Origin: an uncultured Acidimicrobiia bacterium
GTDB taxonomy: Bacteria; Actinomycetota; Acidimicrobiia; Spongiisociales; Spongiisociaceae
Direction of reading: 5' to 3'
Length of the DNA stretch: 10,431 nt
Assembly: GCA_937900165.1 (NCBI GenBank)
Contig: CALCCX010000584.1
Location: forward strand, 1 to 10,431
The first letter of the stretch is position 1. Every line of letters starts with the position of its first letter. Made by a program: the position numbers and the translations under genes. Shown piece after piece: positions 6,303 through 10,431 of this stretch. The notes under the pieces are model-generated. The model saw nothing but the letters and a program-made list of their open reading frames with translations. It searched no databases and was not told the DNA's origin.

Positions 6303-6406
6303 GGGTGCGGCCCCCTCCGCCTCGCCCAGCGGAGCTGTGCGAGCCACCTCCCCCAACCACCTCGTTCTCTCGGCGCCTCGACTTCGTCGAGGTTGGGGAG
6401 GAGATG

Positions 6407-6427
6407 TAACCCCGACGCAGTCGGGGC
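6407..6427. repeat. 21-bp direct repeat containing a 7-bp hairpin, copy 2
   Basis: Exact copy of 6265-6285, 142 bp away, again with the CCCCGAC/GTCGGGG stem. Confidence 0.85.
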
Positions 6428-6484
6428 TTGGCCCTCCGTCGCAAACATCAGACTTGCGCGCCGACCTGCCGCATCCTAATCGGC

Positions 6485-6508
6485 TGTAGCTGTAGCTGTA
6501 GCTGTAGC
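6485..6508 (+). repeat. Tandem hexamer TGTAGC, four exact units plus a half unit
   Basis: Four perfect TGTAGC units are followed by TGT, ending directly at the hisN stop codon (TCA on the plus strand at 6511-6513). On the minus strand they form the first bases of the hisN 3' untranslated region as repeated GCTACA. Confidence 0.9.
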
Positions 6509-6510
6509 TG

Positions 6511-7281
6511 TCAGCGGCCGGTGACGATTTGCAGGATTTCCTGGTGGCGGGTTCCGTTGGACGCGATCGCGTTGCCCGAGCTGTATTCGCCATGTCCTGA
6601 GAAATCGGTGAAAATGCCGCCCGCCTCAGGGATGATGATGCTCACGGGCGCCAGGTCCCAAACGAAAACTATCGGGTCGATCATCACCTCGATTCTTCCA
6701 GTCGCCACCAAGGCGTACCCGTAGCCGTCACCCCAAGTACGGAGCCGCATTGGACTCTCGTGCAGGCGATCCAACATGTCTTTGGGCAGATATCCGTATC
6801 CGCTTGCCGACAGGACGAACTCGTGGAGGTCGGATCTGGTTGACACCTCGGTCTTGGCGCCATTGTGGAAACAGCCGAGGCCCCTCCCGGCAAACACCGT
6901 CTCATCCAGTGCCGGAAGATGAATTACTCCGGCGGCAATCCCATCTCCGTCTTCGACTGCAACCAATGTCGAATACAGGGGCACACCCCTCACGAACGCT
7001 TGGGTGCCGTCAATCGGATCGATGATCCATCGTCGCCGACCGGAACCCTCCGTCGTGCCCTCCTCTTCACCGACGATTCCGTCGTCAGGGTATCGATCGG
7101 AAATTGCCTGTCTGATGGTTTGCTCAGCCGTCCGGTCTGCGATGGTCACGGGCGACCCGTCCGCCTTTGCAACGACCTCGAGGTCTGGTTTCTGGAACCA
7201 GTCAAGCGTTGCGTCGCCTGCGGCTTTGGCCATGGCGACGGCGTCTTCTAGGAGTTGGTCGATTGACGGGTCTTGCGACAT
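6511..7281 (-). CDS. hisN: Inositol-monophosphatase-family phosphatase, probable histidinol-phosphatase HisN
   Basis: The 256 residues have the metal-binding motifs of the IMPase superfamily: GEEEG (71-75, Glu72), WIIDPIDGT (85-93, Asp88 and Asp91) and WDLAP (208-212, Asp209). ADGSPVTIADRTAE (40-53) and DGTQAFVRGVPLYSTLVAV resemble the actinobacterial HisN type, which dephosphorylates L-histidinol phosphate in histidine synthesis, more than SuhB or CysQ. TQAF replaces the common TKNF/TKNY, so specificity is not certain; inositol or fructose bisphosphate phosphatases are alternatives. The ATG at 7279-7281 has no good Shine-Dalgarno, but TACGAT ends eight bases before it. Upstream lies the hairpin-dense gap from cimA. 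A hexamer array abuts the stop codon. No other his gene is in the window. Confidence 0.87.
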   Translation of the reverse strand: MSQDPSIDQLLEDAVAMAKAAGDATLDWFQKPDLEVVAKADGSPVTIADRTAEQTIRQAISDRYPDDGIVGEEEGTTEGSGRRRWIIDPIDGTQAFVRGVPLYSTLVAVEDGDGIAAGVIHLPALDETVFAGRGLGCFHNGAKTEVSTRSDLHEFVLSASGYGYLPKDMLDRLHESPMRLRTWGDGYGYALVATGRIEVMIDPIVFVWDLAPVSIIIPEAGGIFTDFSGHGEYSSGNAIASNGTRHQEILQIVTGR

Positions 7282-7289
7282 CTTTGCGC

Positions 7290-7295
7290 ATCGTA
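7290..7295 (-). promoter_or_regulatory. Candidate -10 box of hisN
   Basis: TACGAT on the minus strand lies eight bases before the hisN ATG and would give a leaderless or near-leaderless mRNA. The -35 region is poor. If used, it would exclude the upstream hairpins from the hisN message. Confidence 0.3.
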
Positions 7296-7319
7296 CCGAC
7301 CGCCCTCGACTTTCCGAGT

Positions 7320-7376
7320 TCCTGGTCTACCGCGAACGAGAATTTTCAGGAAAATCGTGTCCGCGGTAAACCAGGA
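7320..7376. repeat. 57-bp near-perfect palindrome upstream of hisN
   Basis: 7321-7334 pairs with 7362-7375 with one mismatch in 14 (CCTGGTCTACCGCG against CGCGGTAAACCAGG), and 7320 pairs with 7376. The middle continues with ATTTT/AAAAT around the CAGG loop at 7347-7350, with a small internal bulge. It sits about 38 bp upstream of the hisN start. Confidence 0.8.
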
Positions 7377-7408
7377 CGGGGGTCAAGAGCGATAGAGGGG
7401 TATGTAAT

Positions 7409-7470
7409 CGAGCAATCCCCTTGCTCGGTGTTTGTGGGGGAATGGTTCGGTCCCCTGGCCGGAACCATTC
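7409..7470. other. Two adjacent stem-loops with complementary loop and linker tracts
   Basis: CGAGCAA (7409-7415) pairs with TTGCTCG (7421-7427) around the loop TCCCC. GAATGGTTC (7440-7448) pairs with GAACCATTC (7462-7470) around a loop that also holds TCCCC (7451-7455). The linker carries GGGGGA (7436-7441) and AGGGG lies upstream (7396-7400), so either loop could form alternative or pseudoknot pairs. Function is unknown. Confidence 0.65.
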
Positions 7471-7557
7471 AGGTCGAAATCTGTGCCGGCCGGCATTTGC
7501 CTCTCGTCCGGTCGGCACCCTCGACCCAGCCGCCCACGGAGGTCCGCCTCCGGTTGC

Positions 7558-7593
7558 GTCGGTGTATTCCGTCTTCGGGCGGAAAACACCGAC
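7558..7593 (-). terminator. Strong stem-loop downstream of cimA, candidate terminator
   Basis: A 14-bp stem with one mismatch (7558-7571 with 7580-7593) has an eight-base loop. It lies 42 bp after the cimA stop on the minus strand. A second 7-bp hairpin (7630-7636/7648-7654) overlaps the stop codon itself. Neither has a T run, so factor-dependent or non-canonical termination, or mRNA 3'-end protection, would be the role. Confidence 0.35.
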
Positions 7594-7635
7594 GTTCCGG
7601 TTTTCTGGGTTCCCGGAGGCGCGATTCCTACCGAC

Positions 7636-9225
7636 TCAGCCTGAATCAGTCGGTGGATCCGGGCTCAGACGGAGCAAGCCGACGATTATGCCGTCGGCCA
7701 GCGCTTGCCATGACGCCTCGATGATGTTCTCATGCACGCCGATCGTGCCCCAAGATCCAACGTGATCTGCGGTCTCGAGCAGCACCCGCACCCTGGCTCC
7801 CGTTGATTCCGCCGAATCGAGCACTCTGACCCGATAGTCGATCAGCCTGAGGTCGGCCACCTGCGGGAACTGCGTTTCCAAAGCGGTCCGCAGCGCTTGG
7901 TCGAGGGCGTGAACCGGCCCGACTCCTTCTCCGGTGGTCACTACCCGAGTTCCGTTGACCACTACCTTGACCGTTGCCTCAGCCACGACTTCTTCGTCTC
8001 CGCGCCGTTCCGTATAGACACGAAAGGACTCGAACTCGAAGAAATCTTGCTCCCAGCCCCCTGCTGACCTGACGAGTAGTTCGAACGTGCCATCCGCCGT
8101 CTCGAAGTGGTGACCTTGGTGTTCGAGGTCCTTGATCTGGTGGATGATCACCTTGGCCTGGTCGTCGCTGAGGCTTAGGCCCAGCTCTGAGGCTTTGGAT
8201 TGAACCGATGCCTTTCCCGCCAACTCAGAAACGACCATACGTGTCTCGTTTCCCACTTGTTTGGGATCCTGATGCTCATAGGCATCTCTGCGCCTCGCCA
8301 ACGCCGAGGTGTGAAGCCCGGCCTTGTGGGTGAAGGCCGACGTCCCGATATACGGTCGATGGGGATCGAGCGAAATGTTCACGACTTCGGCGATATGGTG
8401 GGCGATCGGGGAGAGACTGGCCAGCCGCTCCTCACTGAGTACCGGGATTCCCATTTTCAATACGAGGTCAGGCAAGACTATCGAAAAGTCGGCGTTGCCG
8501 GTTCGCTCGCCATAGCCGTTGATGCACCCCTGGATCTGTTTGACCCCGAGTTCCACTGATGTGAGTGTCGAGGCGACGGCGCAACCGACATCGTTGTGGA
8601 AATGCACGCCGATATGTGCGTCAGGGAGAAAATCTTGGACCGCGCTGACGGTTTCCGCAACCTGCCCAGGCAGCTTGCCTCCGTTGGTGTCACAAAGTAA
8701 GAGACGTTCTGCACCTGCCTCAAAAGCCGCCGTAAGAACTCGCAGGGCATACTCCGGATTGGCTGCGAATCCGTCGAAAAAGTGTTCGGCGTCGTAGAAC
8801 ACCTGCCGTCCCTTGCTCTGAAGGTATTCCACGGACTCGGCGACCATTGCCACGCCCTCGTCCAAATCGACTCGCAAGGCCTCGCGAACGTGGTAATCCC
8901 AGGATTTACCGACGATGCATATGACCTCGGTTTCTGCATCCAGTAGCGCCCTGAGCTGTGCGTCATCTTCGACTTTTCCGGCGGGGCGCCTTGTCGAGCC
9001 GAAGGCCGTCAAGATCGCGTTGGAGAGTGACAGTTCAGTTTTGGCTCGCTCAAAGAACTCGTTGTCCTTTGGATTGGCACCTGGCCATCCACCCTCGACG
9101 TAACCGACGCCCAGATCGTCCAACAGTCTGGCGACACGTAGTTTGTCACCCACGGTGAGCGAGATGCCCTCCTGTTGTGACCCGTCTCTCAACGTCGTGT
9201 CGTAAATTTCGAGTCCGGTGTTCAT
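7636..9225 (-). CDS. cimA: (R)-citramalate synthase
   Basis: The 529-residue enzyme condenses pyruvate with acetyl-CoA to (R)-citramalate, the first step of the threonine-independent route to 2-oxobutyrate and isoleucine. The DRE-TIM (HMGL-like) barrel shows YDTTLRDGSQQEG (8-20, with Asp9, Arg13 and Asp14) and the metal-site HFHND (208-212). YVEGGWPGANPKD (42-54) and FYDAEHFFDGF (143-153) are typical of the CimA branch and argue against 2-isopropylmalate or homocitrate synthase. The C-terminal part from about 390 is a LeuA-dimer-type allosteric domain, normally the site of end-product inhibition. The ATG at 9223-9225 has GGAG eight bases upstream. An in-frame upstream extension to 9276 would run through the leader terminator and is rejected. 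Expression appears controlled by a leader peptide and terminator immediately upstream. No ilv or leu genes are in the window. Confidence 0.95.
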   Translation of the reverse strand: MNTGLEIYDTTLRDGSQQEGISLTVGDKLRVARLLDDLGVGYVEGGWPGANPKDNEFFERAKTELSLSNAILTAFGSTRRPAGKVEDDAQLRALLDAETEVICIVGKSWDYHVREALRVDLDEGVAMVAESVEYLQSKGRQVFYDAEHFFDGFAANPEYALRVLTAAFEAGAERLLLCDTNGGKLPGQVAETVSAVQDFLPDAHIGVHFHNDVGCAVASTLTSVELGVKQIQGCINGYGERTGNADFSIVLPDLVLKMGIPVLSEERLASLSPIAHHIAEVVNISLDPHRPYIGTSAFTHKAGLHTSALARRRDAYEHQDPKQVGNETRMVVSELAGKASVQSKASELGLSLSDDQAKVIIHQIKDLEHQGHHFETADGTFELLVRSAGGWEQDFFEFESFRVYTERRGDEEVVAEATVKVVVNGTRVVTTGEGVGPVHALDQALRTALETQFPQVADLRLIDYRVRVLDSAESTGARVRVLLETADHVGSWGTIGVHENIIEASWQALADGIIVGLLRLSPDPPTDSG

Positions 9226-9255
9226 CTTCTTGTCTCCGTGGCTTGGCCGGGCAGC

Positions 9256-9282
9256 AAAAAACCCCTCGCGAAGCAAGGGGTT
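9256..9282 (-). terminator. Intrinsic terminator (attenuator) in the cimA leader
   Basis: On the minus strand AACCCCT (9282-9276) pairs with AGGGGTT (9266-9260). The stem continues after one mismatch with two G-C pairs and a TTC loop, and it runs into six consecutive T positions (9261-9256). It lies between the leader ORF and the cimA ribosome-binding site (9234-9237), so if formed it would stop transcription before cimA. Confidence 0.85.
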
Positions 9283-9285
9283 CGG

Positions 9286-9312
9286 GGCGCATACGGTTCG
9301 TGCGTATGCGCC
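9286..9312 (-). promoter_or_regulatory. 10-bp stem-loop starting at the leader ORF stop codon
   Basis: GGCGCATACG (minus strand, 9312-9303) pairs perfectly with CGTATGCGCC (9295-9286) around a seven-base loop. The first G of the stem is the last base of the leader TAG stop, so a ribosome at the end of the leader would open this stem. It sits three bases before the terminator stem, where a pause or anti-antiterminator hairpin is found in amino-acid attenuators. Confidence 0.75.
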
Positions 9313-9347
9313 TAAGTGATAATGACGATCATCTCGACAACAGTCAT
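9312..9347 (-). CDS. Val/Ile-rich leader peptide of cimA (11 aa)
   Basis: The ORF encodes MTVVEMIVIIT and ends with TAG. Six of eleven residues are Val or Ile (codons GTT, GTC, ATC, GTC, ATT, ATC), the pattern expected of a branched-chain amino-acid attenuator leader. It lies between a good promoter (9357-9385) and two consecutive hairpins, the second an intrinsic terminator directly before cimA. The -10 box ends nine bases before the ATG, so the leader would be translated with almost no 5' untranslated region. In this model, shortage of charged Ile or Val tRNA stalls the ribosome and lets transcription continue into cimA. I could not read an unambiguous antiterminator pairing by eye. Confidence 0.75.
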   Translation of the reverse strand: MTVVEMIVIIT

Positions 9348-9356
9348 AGTGGCGCG

Positions 9357-9385
9357 AGTATGACTTGGCGCGGCTTGGCCGTCAA
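9357..9385 (-). promoter_or_regulatory. Promoter of the cimA leader transcript
   Basis: On the minus strand TTGACG (9380-9385) and CATACT (9357-9362) are exactly 17 bp apart. The -35 matches five of six consensus bases and the -10 four of six. The predicted start is near 9350, within about three bases of the leader ATG at 9347. Confidence 0.65.
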
Positions 9386-9452
9386 CAAGTTCGCCCACGA
9401 TAAGTCTGAGGATCAATGCTCGGCGGCCGCCGATTCGCTACCGTCGTAAATC

Positions 9453-10290
9453 ATGTTCGCTCAATCTCTGGCAGGTGCCTGCGGCTCGAATCCCGGAATC
9501 ATCTGCGAGTTGGTATTCAATCTGACCGGAAGCGAGTCGATAGCCTCGATATTGGAAGTTCTCACCAAACCTCTCAGGGTGGCGATGATTCTCATCATTG
9601 CTTGGATTTTGGCAAGATTGGTGCGGAGGGCCATCAACCGAGCCACGGAGAGTTGGGTAGAGGGCCAGACGGCCAGGTTGGAGGCAGCCAGGGAGATGTC
9701 CGAAACAGCTGGCCCGCTCAAATCGGCCAGACGGCGCCTCTCACAGACGACTACCAAAGCGGAGCGAGGTAGGCAGCGGGCCAGGACATTGAGCGATGTG
9801 CTGGAGTCCACGGCCTCGCTTGTCATCTATTCGGTCGCGGTGATGATTTCCCTCTCCGAGTTCAATGTGAACCTCGGTCCCCTGATCGCAGGTGCAGGAA
9901 TCATTGGCGTGGCATTCGGGTTTGGGGCGCAGAGCCTCGTGAAGGACTTTCTATCTGGCATATTCATGTTGCTGGAGGATCAGTACGGCATAGGAGACAT
10001 CATCGATGTGGGCGACGCATCTGGTGTCGTCGAAGAGGTGAGGTTGAGAACAACCCAGATCCGCGATGTCGAGGGGACCCTCTGGCACATCCCCAACGGC
10101 GAAATCCGCAGGGTGGCCAATAAATCACAGGAGTGGGCGAGGGCGGTAATGGACATTGAGGTCGCATACGACACCGACCTTCGCCATGCAATGGCGACGA
10201 TCAAAGCGGTGGCGGTCGACGTTTGGAACGATCAGCTCGAGAACGCGACGATTCTCGAAGAGCCGGAAATCTGGGGAGTTCAAGAGTTCG
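9453..10290 (+). CDS. MscS-family mechanosensitive channel (3' end lost at contig end)
   Basis: 279 complete residues are genuine. A first transmembrane helix spans about 41-57, then a basic, charged linker of about 60 residues, a second helix at about 119-134 and the pore-lining helix at about 142-163 with the Gly/Ala-rich GAGIIGVAFGFGAQSLVKDFLSG. The MscS beta domain follows (YGIGDIIDVGDASGVVEEVRLRTTQIRDVEGTLWHIPNGEI, about 178-218) and part of the alpha/beta domain. Such channels open in the inner membrane under hypo-osmotic stress. The apparent final residues IGRASCRERV and the stop at 10323-10325 are translated sequencing adapter. The ATG at 9453 lacks a Shine-Dalgarno; TACCGT at 9439-9444 ends eight bases before it. 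The gene diverges from cimA. Confidence 0.95.
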
Positions 10291-10431
10291 AGATCGGAAG
10301 AGCGTCGTGTAGGGAAAGAGTGTAGATCTCGGTGGTCGCCGTATCATTAAAAAAAAAAAAAAGAAAAAGAAACTAAAAGACAGTGATTTGTCGAAGGTTC
10401 GAGAGGCAACTGAGCTGAGAGACGGCTGAAT
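10291..10431. other. Illumina adapter read-through and poly-A artefact at contig end
   Basis: 10291-10348 matches, from memory, the reverse complement of the TruSeq universal adapter. It begins AGATCGGAAGAGC and ends GCCGTATCATT. It is followed by 14 A and then A-rich sequence, typical of reads running past the end of a short insert. The last 50 or so bases are not recognisable and should not be treated as flanking genome. Confidence 0.95.

Larger units (their letters stand above)
6076..6510. other. Repeat-rich intergenic region between Nudix and hisN (435 bp)
   Basis: No convincing gene is present; the open frames are low-complexity and built from the repeats. It holds direct repeats (6083-6099/6286-6302 and 6265-6285/6407-6427), a 17-bp inverted repeat (6103-6119/6214-6230) with a nested 8-bp pair (6160-6167/6195-6202), a 7-bp hairpin at 6376-6392 and a hexamer array at 6485-6508. 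6347-6358 is also nearly complementary to 6391-6401, with one bulged C. It resembles a mosaic of palindromic extragenic elements between convergent genes and may serve as their transcription end. Confidence 0.7.
7282..7635. other. Hairpin-dense intergenic region between cimA and hisN (354 bp)
   Basis: No convincing gene is present; open frames on both strands are unlike their neighbours in composition. Successive inverted repeats fill it: 7320-7376, 7409-7427, 7440-7470, 7482-7518, 7537-7552 and 7558-7593, with another at 7630-7654 overlapping the cimA stop. This density is unusual for a short spacer and may mark a structured RNA, a set of terminators after cimA, or an inserted palindromic element. 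Confidence 0.75.

Noticed and set aside
7409..7470. 6C RNA
   Set aside because: Two adjacent hairpins with C-containing loops recall it, but each loop has only four cytosines and the rest does not fit.
9226..9276. Upstream in-frame extension of cimA by 17 codons
   Set aside because: The extension runs through the attenuator terminator, while ATG 9225 has a good Shine-Dalgarno and gives the normal N-terminus.
9226..9350. T-box riboswitch in the cimA leader
   Set aside because: No T-box consensus (AGGGTGGNACCGCG-like) or specifier-stem layout was found; the short Val/Ile ORF explains the leader better.
10349..10380. Natural A-rich regulatory tract
   Set aside because: It directly follows the end of an Illumina adapter and is explained by read-through.

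Overview
The window looks like the end of a chromosomal contig from a moderately G+C-rich actinobacterium, possibly of the Acidimicrobiia or a related uncultured lineage. The best marker is a bacterial proteasome activator (Bpa/PafE), which is restricted to proteasome-bearing actinobacteria. A HisN-type histidinol phosphatase, an actinobacterial-style Ser/Thr kinase and several apparently leaderless genes fit this. The class-level placement is inference. Nothing points to a phage, plasmid or CRISPR locus.

Layout, left to right. 1-249 is the 3' end of an unrecognised plus-strand gene, which meets a small zinc-finger-like protein gene (365-556, minus) at a shared terminator hairpin (305-339). 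Next on the minus strand are engB (ribosome-assembly GTPase) and bpa, 21 bp apart and probably one transcript. A small excisionase-like HTH gene (2221-2469, plus) diverges from bpa. It converges on a kinase-domain-only Ser/Thr kinase (2497-3312, minus) at a second shared hairpin. Upstream of the kinase lie a secreted four-LysM/M23 peptidase-like protein (3536-4672, minus) and a RimJ/RimL-type acetyltransferase (4890-5486, minus). A Nudix CoA-pyrophosphatase-type gene (5545-6075, plus) diverges from the acetyltransferase. After a repeat-rich gap come hisN (6511-7281, minus), a 354-bp gap full of hairpins, and cimA (7636-9225, minus). A mechanosensitive channel gene (from 9453, plus) is cut off at the right edge.

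The most striking element is the cimA leader (about 9256-9385, minus). It has a sigma70-like promoter, an 11-codon ORF (MTVVEMIVIIT) rich in Val and Ile codons, a 10-bp hairpin starting at its stop codon, and an intrinsic terminator with a T run just before the cimA ribosome-binding site. This is the layout of ribosome-mediated attenuation, and it fits because citramalate synthase opens a threonine-independent route to isoleucine. Second is the hairpin-dense cimA-hisN interval, which has no convincing coding potential and contains alternative CCCC/GGGG pairings.

Other oddities: the kinase lacks several regulatory residues (alpha-C Glu, HRD Arg, APE Glu), the M23 domain has Met for one catalytic His, and short tandem repeats of exactly four units sit directly after the stop codons of two genes. 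Several genes carry a TAnnnT -10 box 6-8 nt before the start codon. The right end is not natural DNA: from 10291 it reads as Illumina adapter followed by poly-A, so the channel gene's last codons and stop are artefacts.
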